Source of the DNA: Limanda limanda
Taxonomy: Eukaryota > Chordata > Actinopteri > Pleuronectiformes > Pleuronectidae
Direction of reading: 5' to 3'
NCBI RefSeq assembly: GCF_963576545.1
Contig: NC_083656.1
Coordinates: forward strand, 8,498,811-8,562,810
DNA: 64,000 nt
Positions 27,442-39,662 of this stretch are shown in pieces. The notes beneath the pieces were generated by a model that saw only the letters and a list, made by a program, of their open reading frames with translations, did not search any database and was not told the origin of the DNA. Position numbers and translations under genes: made by a program. How positions within the stretch are numbered: position 1 is the first letter of the stretch; each line of letters starts with the position of its first letter.

Positions 27442-27655
27442 AAGGGATAGTTCACTGAAAAATGTAAATTCATTCATTATCGACTCACCACTGTGCCGAT
27501 GGAGCGGCGGGTGAAGTTCTGGAGTTTCAGGGCTAAAAAGTGTTACAGCCAAATCCAATATAGCTTAAATAACTAGTGACCGATTCTTCAAGCGTAAAAT
27601 AACATAAAATGCCTCCATTCTGCTCCTGTGGTGTCAAATTTGACTGGAAACAAGG
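27442..27655 (+). mobile_element. short interspersed fish repeat (aaagggatagttcac...)
   Basis: The blocks attaaagggatagttcactg, cgactcaccactgtgccgat, ttctggagtttcagggctaa, cagccaaatccaatatagct and gctcctgtggtgtcaaattt appear in the order of a common non-autonomous element of fish. The right terminal repeat is not clear, so the end is approximate. Confidence 0.5.
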
Positions 27656-27680
27656 TCATTTACAATTTACCAATGAAAGA

Positions 27681-27743
27681 CTACTGGTAACTTGTCTTTT
27701 TCTGGTTAACTACTGGTAACTTATCTTATTCTAGTTAACTACT
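27681..27743 (+). repeat. 29-bp tandem repeat, two units
   Basis: ctactggtaacttgtctttt... is followed directly by ctactggtaacttatcttat..., each unit ending gttaa. A third unit starts (ctact) but breaks off. Two to three mismatches separate the units. Confidence 0.8.
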
Positions 27744-29445
27744 ATTCTGTCTATGTGGTGAATATAATGTAAGATCAACATTCACTCTCCCTTCGACCGT
27801 GTTTCTGTTTTCACCAATTCGTACCAGTGCATGCTAGTAGTTTCCCATTGCTGGGCAGGTAGAGCACAGTAGGTTTATGAAACATCTGTCTGCGGCTGCT
27901 AGAAATGAGTTTATTGAGAAGTGTGAGACTTAAATGTGCCTCAAATACAAAACAAGTTGAAAAAGGAATAAAACATCTTCTATAGAGCTGAAGAAACGTG
28001 TGATGGTTCTTTTGCGCCGATCAATAGAAATTATATTTTTCACATTACCTGTCGTATTTTGATGAATTGTTAGCATAGGTTGTAGATGAACTACAGGGAA
28101 ATATAGATTAAACAAGATTTTCTTTTAGGCTGAAGAAATAGTATCCTGTTTCAATCAAAACCTCCAACATGATCTCCCTCATTCTGATACTGAATTGTTT
28201 TTACAACATGAGATCCATCTTGTGTTATTGCTGTTAGTCTCCAGTTTGCCTTCGTACTTCCACTGTGAAAAATGGCCTTTATTCTCCAGACTGAGTCCTC
28301 GTGGTTGAGCTGTCTAAATGGCTAATGAATTACAGATGAACATTGACTCAAATTAATCTCCCAGAAGTCCCTGGGTAATATGGAAACCATTTAAAACTTT
28401 AATCAATAACTCTGAAGTTGAGAGCGTGCCGGCGCTGCACTTATTGGGTCACAATAAACAGAATGCGGACCGGGGGCTCCTCTAAATTATGGTGACAAGC
28501 ACAGTCACGCTAAATCACTGCGAGTGAAAAACAAATGTCTGCATAACTTTATCAGCTGCGCCTCCGTGTTTCCTGTGGGAGCAGGAGGATATCAGCAAAA
28601 ACGATGGTGGAAATAAATCATTTACCATCTAAACCGATACAGTCTCGTAATCTAAGAGGGAATATGCACTATATATAAATATTGAGGCCCAAATAGCATT
28701 TCATTAAGTATTACATGCCGTGGTAACATCTCAATGTCAGTCAGCTTGCATTTTAACTGGCTTTGACATATTCTACTGTATGCTAACAATGTGTTTCTAC
28801 AGCTGGAATTCATTTACAGTGATTTATTATATTTGAATTAATCAAACATGACAAATTATGAAGAAACAACATATTTCAAAAAAAATATTATATCATATAA
28901 AGTCTATGGCTGGGTAGAGTAAAATCATCACACTGTTTTAACCTTGGCTGATTTCTCCCTCTTGCTCCGTGGAAGAGACGACTCCATAGAGAAAGCAGAG
29001 CGCCATCTTCAAGGCTACGTGTCACATCTTCTGGCAGTTTCATCTCTTGACACAATAATGACCCTGAAAAGCTAAAAGCTCATCGCAGGATAAAAACGTT
29101 CACTGTGCGTTCTCCTTCCCTGACACGTTGGCAGGGCCTGTTCCTGTTATCAATGGATAATACATCTCCAGTCATACGACTGAGTTACCTGTCACATTTT
29201 AAAATCGTGGGGGTTTTATTGGAATGTGAGATTACAGCCTGAGCAGAAGACAAACTGTTTTTATTTGATCTTGTGCAACATCCTGTAACCTTGATGTATA
29301 CCTGTACAGTATATACAGTATATAGTACCCACATTGCTTCCATAACTTCAAGCTAATGCCGTTTCAATTGCCTGCAGACACCCATGAATGTCAGACAATA
29401 GCGCTCTTTTCGTCTCCTACACTGATGCAACATTGTTTTATTACC

Positions 29446-29545
29446 CTCCTCCTCCTCCTCCTCCTTCTCCTCCTCCTCCTCCTCCTCCTCCTCCTCCTCC
29501 TCCTCCTCCTCCTCCTCCTCCTCCTCCTCCTCCTCCTCCTCCTCC

Positions 29546-29570
<25 letters not shown>
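29446..29570 (+). repeat. (CTC)n/(GAG)n triplet microsatellite, about 125 bp
   Basis: A nearly perfect CTC/TCC tract of about 41 units with a single interruption (cttctcc near 29462). One strand is all pyrimidine and the other all purine. The long Glu, Leu, Pro and Arg open frames read across it on either strand are by-products of the repeat, not genes. Confidence 0.97.
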
Positions 29571-29578
<8 letters not shown>

Positions 29579-31258
29579 TGGTTCTCATGAATTTGGCCCT
29601 GATCCTCCACTCCAGCTCAGACAGATGATGTGTAGACGCAGGCTTTAGCACTTCCCTCATCTGTCTCTTCCTCCCTTCATCCCTTTCCTGCGCTCCATCT
29701 TTCAGAACTGTAACCTACGGTCGCCAGCTGTGCGGGGAGCCCCAGAGTGTATTTACGGAGAGCTGCACTTTATCACACACAGCCGCACAGCTGCCAACTT
29801 TACTCGCAGTGTACTCCAGCCCCCCTGCCTCTGGCCATGTTTTTTTTTTTTTTCTTCTCTGTGTGCCGGTGAGATCCTGCACCGCTGCTGGTGCTTCTTT
29901 CTCTCCAGCTGCTGCCCTGCTGGAGAAGGTAGGGTGAACTGTTAACGGCCTGTAGAGTACAAGCAGCAGTGCCCATCACCGCCACTGGGCAGGCTTGCAA
30001 AACACCTTCTAGTGGAAAACACAAAACTAAAACCACCGTTCAGAGTTTTATTTGGTAAATAATTCTTGTCGTGCGATGCTCTTTTTCTTTCCCAACTTTC
30101 TCTTCAAAGACAGGTCGATTTTCTGTGCTTCTCTCTGCCGGCCTCTTGTTGATATTTTGATACGACATTAAAATATCTCCCCCATGTTTGGCCCAGCAGC
30201 AGCATAAATCTGTCCCGAGACTGCAGGGGGCCGGGTGATGAGCTGCCTCCTTCCCTGCCGACCCCTTGTCCCCAGGCGGACAGAGCGGAATACATTCCTC
30301 TTATAGGGTCCCCAGTGTCCTCGCAGCCTATCAGGGCGGCGAGCTCGCCACCCCCTCCCCCCTCTTAGCATATCCAGGGCCATACATCTTCCGCCGGCTC
30401 GGAGCCTCATGCGAGGTGACAGCTCCTCACACTTCAGTGTTCGGATCACCTCAAGTAGCTCAGATATCGGGAAAAATGAGCACACTTCCCACCGCGGTGA
30501 TCAAATGTAGATTGACTGAGGGTATCCGCGGGCCGTGGCGCCCCTATCCTCCTGTCCTGACAGAACAGGCCTGCTGGTAACTCTCCACATAACACAGAGT
30601 CTGGAGACACATCAGAGAGGAGAGCTGGCTGCAGACAGAAGGATGGGGAGGGGGGGGGAGTGAACACTTTGAAGCCATTGGAGGTGATGTCAAGTTTGCT
30701 TAGACTCAAGGATGGTGTTTGAATATGCTGGCCACTAATATGGCACCAGTATCTCTGTCCTCATCTCTGTTTTCTGTCACTATGTACAATGTGGGCTCCT
30801 CTCCACGGCTCCTGACAATGTCCTTTCACATCATGTTGTTTCGCACTCCGAGCTGCAGTCAGCAGGCCGTCACTCAGCCCCTTTGTTTGAGAGTCGGGCC
30901 CCGTGTTTGCCGTTAATGCACCCGCCGCCTGTATTAAAGTGATGGGAATACGCTATCTGCTCTCCTGTCAGGAAATCATTGGCAGTGGAACTGGAATATC
31001 ACTCACCCTGCTCGCCTTATTTACACCAGGATGTAGCCGCGCGCTCCACAACCTGACAGGTGGAGTCTTTGTGCAGAGATTTAAGAGCGGGACCGAACCT
31101 GCTGCTGAGGAGGTTTTCCCGGCTTTTCACCCAAATATCTATAATGTATACATCAGCGTAATGCATGAATATAATTTCCCTGCCCTTGGCGAAAATGCTC
31201 TCATCCACCAATTTCTCCTGAGTGTGTGAATATATTGTATCCCTGCTGGGTTTGTTGT

Positions 31259-31279
31259 TTGTGTGTGTGTGTGTGTGAG
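31259..31279 (+). repeat. (GT)n microsatellite
   Basis: A short run of about ten GT units in non-coding sequence. Confidence 0.85.
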
Positions 31280-32533
31280 GTCAGCTCACTGGGATATTCA
31301 ATTAAAAAAGTACAGTTTTTCCACCCTCATCTTCATTCTGTACAATCTACCGCACTAAAAGCAAAACAGCATAAAAAGCCACGGTTTAGCAGAAAGTTCC
31401 GACCGTCTTCTGAGTTTATTCAGTTAGATGTTCACAGTGGATCAAATCAGCCGTCACGTTATGACCACAGAGCAATCAGACACAGCCCCGCAGTGTCTTC
31501 AGCTGACTCTTCTGCCCCTGTCAGGTCCTCCTTCAATCGGGAAGTCTGAGCAGTCGCGTGGAGGCTGACATGATTGCCTTTAAGCAGCCCCTCTTAGCCA
31601 GTGACACACAGCTGCAGCCAGGCACCTCCTCTGACAGTAAGAGCACCATGATGGATTGCCTTGCCAAAACTGCTGATCAAAGAAGGTCGAAGTTCAGATG
31701 TGCGTCTGGCTGCACTGGGCATGTGCAATCACCAGAGGCGGCTCTTCCTGTCCAAACATCCGAGCGTGAGGCTGAATTTTTTATTCCGCTGGTCGCTGAG
31801 CAGTGATTATGTTGTTAATTATTAGGATTTATCAGAGGAAAAATATTAAAATGTATCTGAGCTTCTGAGTCACAACACTGCTCCCTCTTTGACCGGCGTT
31901 CACATTCATCCACATCCCCATCTTTGTGCTGCAGAGGAAGGGCTGTGCCGAAAAGAGCAGACGTTTAAAAGTTTCTGACATGTGTCGTACTCCCATTGAA
32001 ACACTGCCACTGATGTAGGTGGAGCTGACAGCAGCCCAGCCATTGACGATGGCTCTGGGACATACCAAGTTTGGTACGTGTCAGCTCTCATTGTTGTCAG
32101 GATACATCCTAAGTGAAGTCGGAATATGTAAACAGCCTCATTAAAAAGGGGGAGTGCACTTGAAACATTTTGGGCAGAGTGAATATTTTAAAATATATAT
32201 ATATATCTTTTTAAAAGTTTGTTACAACACTGTACTTCAACAGATACGTTAGATTATCTAAAAGAAATAGTTTCTATACTCTTGATGTGTTTGATTGACA
32301 GAGTGAGACGAAGTGGTTCCTATGACATGTTACACAAAGTGTTTGTCATTGTTACATATATTCCCAGGCAGAGTGAACAACTTTTCACATATGAGATGAT
32401 AGCTGCCATTTTTGTGCATTTTCAACAAACCAAAACAACAACAACAACAAAACATACAGAAATTCTCAGACGCACAGCTCGGCAATTCTGATGTCTGAGA
32501 GTTGTGGGCGGGGCCGTTCACTCACACGAATCA

Positions 32534-32726
32534 TAGACTGCATATAAAGACGGACGCCATGACAGCTTCCCAAAACTGAAGTCAAATCATCTTGATCGCA
32601 CCCTGGTTGCTGGCTGCAGTATAGATCAAAAACCCCTGCCAAAAGCGCAGCAGCACCCTCATCCGGGAATATTTTTTTACAATGAGAGCAAGTGGAGATG
32701 CGTCGTCCATCTTTAAATACAGTCAT
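32534..32726. mobile_element. MITE family R2, short copy
   Basis: The left end is tagactgcatataaagacgg and the right end, reversed, is tgactgtatttaaagatgg, giving inverted termini. Inside it shares gccatgacagcttcccaaaa, ctggttgctggctgcagtat and agatca with the longer copy at 25990-26360. It has no coding capacity and is about 190 bp long. Confidence 0.7.
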
Positions 32727-35487
32727 TGTTCTGAATGCTCAATAGATGAAACACAGAACCTAACAAGAGCAATTGGAGGTTGAATTCTTTAAGATGATGA
32801 TAATGAAAGAAAATGAGGAGTCCCTCTCCAAAGCCTCCTCTCTGCAAAGACTTTAGCGTCTAAGGTGACTGAAAAGAGTCTCATTCCTTGGCCAGATTCA
32901 CACTGGTGACATTTATCATTGAGAGGGAAGATGGTATAATTAGCTTGTCAGTCTACTTTAGGCTGAGCCGCTGCTCTTTGTGAGGAAGAATGGACGGCAG
33001 GCCCGGGGAGCCGACAGCCAGTCGATAATGTGGCAATTAATGTCATAAATAATTCTAAAGCCAATTACATTAAAATGGACCTCACACTCAGAAACAACAC
33101 TTTATTTCCTATCATTTCACAATGTGCTCGGTATCAAGCACTCGGAGCAGATTTCCCTCTTTATTTCTACATATGGTCGACATATGGCAGAACCATAATG
33201 TGAGGCATAAAAATCAGAAGGGCCATGCAGAAGATTTATTTGTTGATTTAGTTTGCTTTTGACTTATGAACGTCTCCCTTATTGCTGAAGCATCACCCGC
33301 GGTAAAAAGCAAATACAAAGTGTAAAACCACTTTTAATCAAAATTATATTGCCTCCATGTTGCTGGCTGTATAAAATAGCTAGAGCTCATAAAGAATGTG
33401 AGTAATTTAATGGCAGTAGTGGTTAAATATATCAAATCCTCCTTCTGGCCTTGGGAGGGTCAAGCCCAGTGTGATATATAGAGAAGACTGTGATGGCTGA
33501 AGGTCGTGTCAGCTTCTTCTGCATAATGCATGAATCCTGTAACTCTCTCTGACTCCAATCTTCTGAACCTGAACCTTGGGATGAAAATTTTACTAAGTAA
33601 ATCAGCGAGCATGCTGGCATTTCTATTAACCTCCAGTGTGCTGCTGACAGAAACGTGAATCACAGCAAATAATATCCTGCAAACTGTAAATCATGTTTAC
33701 AACTCGGGCCGAGGAAGTGATGTCATGGGATAGTGCCATCTGTTTGCTGTTTGTTTCTGCTAATTTCTCTGCACAGAGGCAAAAGAGAAGGGGGACAATT
33801 ATAACTTGGCCCATTAAAGTCGGGAAATATCTAATTGCGTTTATCCTGAACCGAGTTATATCAACTTTTAGCATTCATTCCCTTTTTTTTAAGTCCACAA
33901 AAGCTCAAATCATCTGCAGATGGAGATGATATTTTATTTTATGGACTATGCTTGAGGATTTTCCAGGTTAGGTTTGGTTTTTGATGAGCAGCAGTTCCCA
34001 CTTCAAACAGGAAAACAGCCGAGAGCTTTGATTTATGCATGCATGGAGTGAAACAAAATAAAAGGAAATGTTGACCTTTACAGGGAACATAAAGGGTCAG
34101 TGCGGCAACTGTGCCTCACGGGCAAATTGCCTCCCAGTGCTGGTGATCTATTCTTACAACAGGGATGAAATTCTTATCCTTTGCCATTTGAGAGTTGTAG
34201 TTTTTTCTTCTTCTTATCAGGTAGAAATGTGGAAAGCCGCAAGATTTCACTCCGCGTTTCAGGTCACCTCAAAACAACAATTTTTATGAAAAAGAGGAAC
34301 AAATTAAGCTACAGTGGAGAAATCTTAAGTTCACCTGAATTTAATTCAGAGAGATATTCCTGTGGCAGCGTTGAGAATCCTTTCGCTGCTTTAGACGCTG
34401 CGTGCAAGTCTACGAGTTCTCCTGCCCCCTTTTATTTCTGTATCAAAGGGTAAACTAATGTAAAATGTATATGGCCCTTGGCACAAAAGATGGTGGTGCG
34501 GCTCGCTACAGGAAGATCTGTGTGCTAAAAGCTTGAAACATCTGTGTAAACACATGGCCTTTTTCCAACCATGTAGACAATGTTCTCATAGCCTTAAGAT
34601 AGATGTCCAAGGCAATATACCTTGCCCCGGGGCCATGCTGGGATGGCTTTGAACATCTGAAAAACCCAGAGCTTCAAGCGGTATCCACTTTCAATATTCA
34701 AACTGGATGGCAGAGTAAAGAAGAATTCAACCCATGGACTGTTCTAAGCATTGTATCAGTCATTTGTGAAATACAATTACAGAAATGTTAATGGTGCATT
34801 GATTTCTCATGGTTGTTACGTGTAAATTCAAGGGGTCTTTATAAAACAGCGTTTGGAGAAGCAGGGCAAACAGAACCAAAAAAAAGAAAGGGACCTTCTG
34901 CCTTTGTTGTTGTTCTTTAATTCTGTTAATAGCCCAAGGTAAAGATTTATCTGCTCTTGTCAATTTACCTCAGCCTCGATATAAAGCACCAAGGTCACTT
35001 TTTCCTTGCCTGGCCCACAGGATTAAATTGTCATGTCCCTCTAATAGGCAGCACAGGGAATCATTAGTCCAGCTCAGCTGCCTGACTGATAGGCATTTCA
35101 GTCCAATCATGGGAGTGTGCCGCCACAGGCCAGCCAGTATTGACACTGTGTCAGGACTGAGAGGGGACGCCTTAATCAGCCAGGACACACTCAACATTGA
35201 TTTGACAAGCTGCCGTAATGACCCCCTTGTTTTGGTAAAGGATGACTGTTTATCCGGGCTGGCATTGATGCACTCGGAGTGCTGCATTGTCATGGAAACT
35301 ATTATCACCCGCCAAGTCTGTGCAGCTGGACAAGGGCTGTCTTTAAAAGGGGTTTCACAACAAACTGTCAGAAGAGGGGCCTTAATTGCACTGTGGGTGA
35401 TTATACAGTTTTAGACGACAAATCAGCTTGAATAGGATCAATTCAGCCACTTTTAAAGAATCTATACAGTTTATATCTTGTTATTCA

Positions 35488-35602
35488 GCCAAGGAGGTTA
35501 TGTTTTCATCTGAGTCTGTTTGTCATTTAGCAGGATTACAAATTTCGACATTTTGGTTTGTATCTGGGGGAAAATCCAGGATTTTTCTTCATTCTTTCAT
35601 AC
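35488..35602 (+). mobile_element. interspersed repeat family R1, fragment C (opposite orientation)
   Basis: It contains aaggaggttatgttttcatc, then gtctgtttgtcatttagcag and gattacaaat. This resembles the terminal part of the same fish repeat family as 4225-4340, in the same orientation. It is short and decayed. Confidence 0.4.
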
Positions 35603-36649
35603 TCAAATCCAGGCTGTTGCGCTTTAGTGCATTTACTAACTACATAAGAATAATGTGAAGTTTGAATAAGAGGCTTTTTTTCTTGTTTTTCCTATTCAAC
35701 AGGCACAGCTTGAATCCTCAGCTCTTAAAAACAAGAAAAGGAAATAAATAATATTATAAATAATGAAAATACATCTAAACTTGGCTAAGAACAGAACAAT
35801 TACATAAATAATCAGAACCAGTTTTAAAATATGAGCAACAAGTTATAATATCTTACTAAGCTAATGGATAGAAGGATAGAAATTTAGCTTGTTCAACCTT
35901 CTCGTATATTGAGTAAAAACCTGTCAGACATAAACGTCTCACCTTGATTTAAGATATTTAGTTTCCCCTTGTTGAGAACAGGAGCTGTTAAAACCATGAT
36001 TCAGTATTAAGTTGCACTATTGGATTTTATATCATGTGTTGTTTTTCCTCTGAACTGCAGCTTAATATTACTCAGCTAGAAAATCAATGGTTGTTATTAA
36101 ACTCAGCCAATGAGTTGAATAAATGTTGTACTGACACTTGAGTTTTACTCTCTCAAAATATATCAGTGCTTACATTTATTTTCCTACTTAATTATTGAGT
36201 TAATAATCATGCTTTTTAAATCGCTGCAATGAATTCATCAAATGCATACAGAGCTCAGTGGATGTGCTGTAGTTAGAGTTTTTTTCTGTGTGGTAGCTTC
36301 ATGTGTTTGTTTATTAAGATGTGACACAGGCGGCTGGCAGGAGGATCAGAGAAGTCAGCGGCGTCTCTGCGAGGTGTTAGACTCTAAATATTATTGGCAC
36401 GCTGACGGCCTCCCACAGCGCCATGGCGTGTAAAAATCGTTAACAAGCAACGTGATGGGCCCTCTCCGTCCCCAAGGTGAGAAGGTGGAGAGTGTTTTTA
36501 TCAGCCCTTGTCCCCGGGGGTGCAACGAGGTGTCCGGGCGTCACGTGATCTGTCCGGCTACCAGAGAGCGCTTCCTGTCGTCACCACAGAGGAAGACATC
36601 ACGTGTCGCCCTTTCGTTGATACGTGTAAAGAAAATACAATTCCACACA

Positions 36650-38717
36650 CTGTAGAACACGATACGTCAGCTTTTTAATCTGTGAAAATACAAAATGAAA
36701 TCATGTACAATTTATGTACAAGCCTATTTGTACAAGACAATAAACTGTATTCTTTATTGGGTATTGTGACATAGTCAGAAATATCAACTTAGCACTGTCA
36801 TCGTGTCCACAAGTCAATGTGCTAAAAAAAAAAAAAGAAGAATCACAAAATAATACAAACTAGACTGCAATGCCAAACGTCTCTCTCTCCCCCACAGGTA
36901 CTGGCAAACAAGAAAATCTGTCACACAACAAACACACTAGAAAGAAATACTTTACATTAAGCTTTATAGATTCGAAGAGTACATAAAAAATCATGGCTCT
37001 GCTATTGATGATGGATCATTTAAAAAATAGTTTTAAGACTTTTTCAAATATTTTTTTTTTTTTTTATCTCCAGAGAATTACAGAATGGTTTGTGATGGGA
37101 AGCAAAAAGGGGAATAGTTCAATTCTCATTCTCACAGCAAAAAACTGGACATTTTGCTTGAATCCAGTTACACTAGAAGCCTCTTTTCGCAACAGTGGGA
37201 CTTCAGAAATCCTCCGATGGCCTCAGCACTGCCTGGCACATTTGAAAAAAATATCTTAACCTCCTGCTTTTTTAAACTTTCAACACTAATCCTCTCATAA
37301 GCTGTGACGCATCACAGGTAAAGGACATAATGGATTGCTTGCGTTTTGCTTATTTATTTATTAAGTTTTTTGGAACTTCCCCTTGATTGATTCTGGAGTA
37401 AAGTGACAACAGTGTCAATATAGCTATGGTCTATTATTCAAATAAGACATGATTTATAACTCATGTGCTTACAAACTGAAACAAATTATCAGACGTGTAT
37501 TCATTGTTTTGTTTTATGGAAACATCAGATGTGTAATCGATCACCAAACCAACAGAATATAACAGAAAAAAAACAAAATAGCCAAAACCCCTTCTTTTTT
37601 AAATGATAGAGCTGTTTTTTTTTATTCATTGTATCTACAAAAAGCATGGATGTGTCTGGGTATGGTCTAAAGATTGGTCTTGGAGTACATACAAGCACTT
37701 AATGGCCTCCAAGACAATCCTGTGTCAGGCAGTGCTTTCGGCCAAAGGAGGAATTGAAGGTGCCCACTTCATGCGATATGTGGCTTTCACAGACTCATGC
37801 TCTATCCTAATCTATGGCTTTGCTGTCTGTGGTGTTGTAAGTAAAGGAAAAAGCTATTGTTGTATTAGAACTATGTAAGATTGAAACAGCTCTATCATAT
37901 TTGGCTATTAACACAAAAAAAGATTTAAAAAAAGCCTATTCCCAACCCCTGGTGCAACCTCAAATCTTTCCTACGTAAGATTTCTGCGATTTTGGACATT
38001 GCAACCAAAACAGTGACATGAAAACATTTATAACAAACGACTCAAAAAAAAAAGAAGAAAAAAAAGGCAAAGATAAGACAAATATAAATGGATAGAGATA
38101 AGGCTGAAGCCAAATGCCATTTACACATGGACACCGGCCGATCGTTACCGTCACAAATGTTGTGAATTAGCTCCAAATGGCGAAGACTCAGTCACTGACT
38201 CCGCCATTGTGGTGGGGGTTGCAGCTGGATGTAAAATACACTCATTGAAACACACTGTACAGAACAAACTCTGCGACACCGGGTGAAGTACGTGAAGTCG
38301 TGGTTGTTGTTCATCGACAGCTACAAAGGCAACTTTTACAAAAGCAACAATTTTGATCCAATAATTATAATAATCACCTCTTGTAGAAGTTTTTTTTTTT
38401 TTTATAGCTGGTCTCTTCGAGTGACCCTCATTCCCCAAGATGGAACAAAAAAGAAAAAAACATGGAGTCTGGTCACGACTGTCAGCTGAGCAAACTAATA
38501 GTCGAGGGGTTGTGATGCTTCTCTATGTTTGTCTGGATCTACATTTTATGTTTGACTGCTTGCACATTAATCGCTGCAGAGGTGAATGAAAAAAGAAAGT
38601 TGCTGTCCTTGTGTCATCTGATGTCAACTGATGCGTCCGTGTTTTGCAGGTGAGAGGAGATCCTGGATCCAGGTCTGACACCCACATGCATCCAGGTGTC
38701 AGCGCGGGTCCCCGAGC
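36650..38717 (-). other. kcnma1: probable kcnma1 3' UTR
   Basis: After the last stop, about 2 kb of AT-rich non-coding sequence continues on the minus strand. Possible poly(A) signals on that strand are AATAAA at 36753-36758, followed by a U-rich stretch (36690-36715), and ATTAAA at 36674-36679. More internal AATAAA hexamers lie at 37621-37626 and 37353-37362, so shorter ends are possible. No other gene is visible here. The end point is inferred. Confidence 0.55.
36753..36758 (-). terminator. kcnma1: candidate poly(A) signal AATAAA
   Basis: AATAAA is read on the minus strand, with GU/U-rich sequence 40-65 nt downstream. It is the best-placed signal for the end of kcnma1 transcripts. An ATTAAA at 36674-36679 is the alternative. 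Confidence 0.45.
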
Positions 38718-38869
38718 TCAGCACTCGTCCTCCGCCTCTCTGATGGGGGGGATCAGGCTGCTTGTGGATTTATACTGACTGACTTGGTTGACGGCGAGCG
38801 TATTCACAGGCTTGATCTGCATGGTCCTCAGGTGGGTACTTCCCGGCTCATCTGTAAACCATGTCTTTT
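38718..38869 (-). CDS. kcnma1: kcnma1 terminal coding exon, dual frame (AEDEC / DMVYR)
   Basis: The acceptor is ctttctcag. In the frame set by the microexon, the 152 nt encode KTWFTDEPGSTHLRTMQIKP, VNTLAVNQVSQYKSTSSLIP and PIREAEDEC, then TGA. This matches the mammalian tail ending PPIREVEDEC, a motif known to influence surface delivery. In the frame used when the microexon is skipped, the same exon gives KKDMVYR followed by TGA at 38848-38850, matching mammalian KKEMVYR. So one stretch encodes two tails in two frames. The second stop lies at 38718-38720, where the 3' UTR begins. Confidence 0.93.
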
Positions 38870-39633
38870 CTGAGAAAGAGCCATTGAGACAAAGAGGAGG
38901 GGGGCGTCAAATACATCTGCAGAATCACCAATTTGTTACGTTTCAAGTGCACATGGAACATTGTACATTTTGAAGGAGAAAGTGTGAATTTGATGGGGCA
39001 GAAAGAAATTCTGACATGATATTAAAATAATAAGAAGCTCCAAGGTTTTAACAGCAGCTAAGTATCGCTGAACATCTCATTGTCCCAGTTCGACCTGTGC
39101 ATTGAAGCATGCTGTGTTGTTGGGTCATGCAGGTTTTCATACGTCACCGTTCTAAATTCGAAGTTAATGCTTTTAATTCCACAATTCATCCATTAGGTGT
39201 TTTTCTGTCTTGTTGACGGGCTTCAGGCTTTTGGCTTGATGCAACTTTCTTCTCTTAAAGAAGGAAATAATTCTGGCGCTTTGAATCGCCGGTGATTCAT
39301 CCGCTTGGCAATATCCACGGTCATGCATTTTCATCAACATGACTCGAGGCTGTACATTAACACATATATCCGTAGCTACACGTTGCCAATAATAAAACAT
39401 CCAACATGACTTGATACAGAATAAAGTGAAGTGGCGTCAAACCATTCACTTGCAATCACAGTCAGAAAACCCCACAGTGAGATGTACCGCGTAGGTCATA
39501 ACCATGCGCTGCCAGTGCAGTCACTCGGAAACACCGAACTACTTGGCTTTCATTCAGAGGGCAAGATGTCAGCGAGGACACGACTCTGCTCAATGCATTA
39601 TTTAACATCATGCATAATCATTCACGTCCATAC

Positions 39634-39662
39634 CTTGGCCCACTCTATTCATCCTTGTTGCA
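39634..39662 (-). CDS. kcnma1: kcnma1 29-nt frame-switching microexon
   Basis: This exon is flanked by ttctttttccaaag and gtatgg. With two bases from the previous exon and two from the next it reads N-ATRMNRVGQ-E, matching the NATRMTRMGQ that precedes KKWFTDEP in long mammalian BK isoforms. Its length (29 nt) is not a multiple of three. Including it shifts the last exon into the frame ending AEDEC. Skipping it gives the frame ending KKDMVYR. It is too short to appear as an ORF and was found by similarity and phase. I see no other copy in this intron. Confidence 0.88.

Larger units (their letters stand above)
26361..36649. other. intergenic stretch downstream of kcnma1
   Basis: Besides the repeats listed separately, nothing here is recognisable as a gene. 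30160-30560 is locally GC-rich with open frames on both strands and no known similarity. 32990-33240 and 34930-35400 look like dense binding-site DNA rather than coding sequence. Confidence 0.55.

Noticed and set aside
29353..29660. Open frames with poly-Glu, poly-Leu, poly-Pro and poly-Arg
   Set aside because: All are readings of the CTC/GAG microsatellite in different frames, with no flanking gene structure.
30168..30580. Overlapping open frames in a GC-rich patch
   Set aside because: Open on both strands because stop codons are rare in GC-rich sequence. No similarity was recognised.
36242..36433. Plus-strand frame ending in QRHGV with an acceptor-like gacacag
   Set aside because: Too little support: no partner exon, no recognisable protein, and it lies just past the inferred 3' end of kcnma1.
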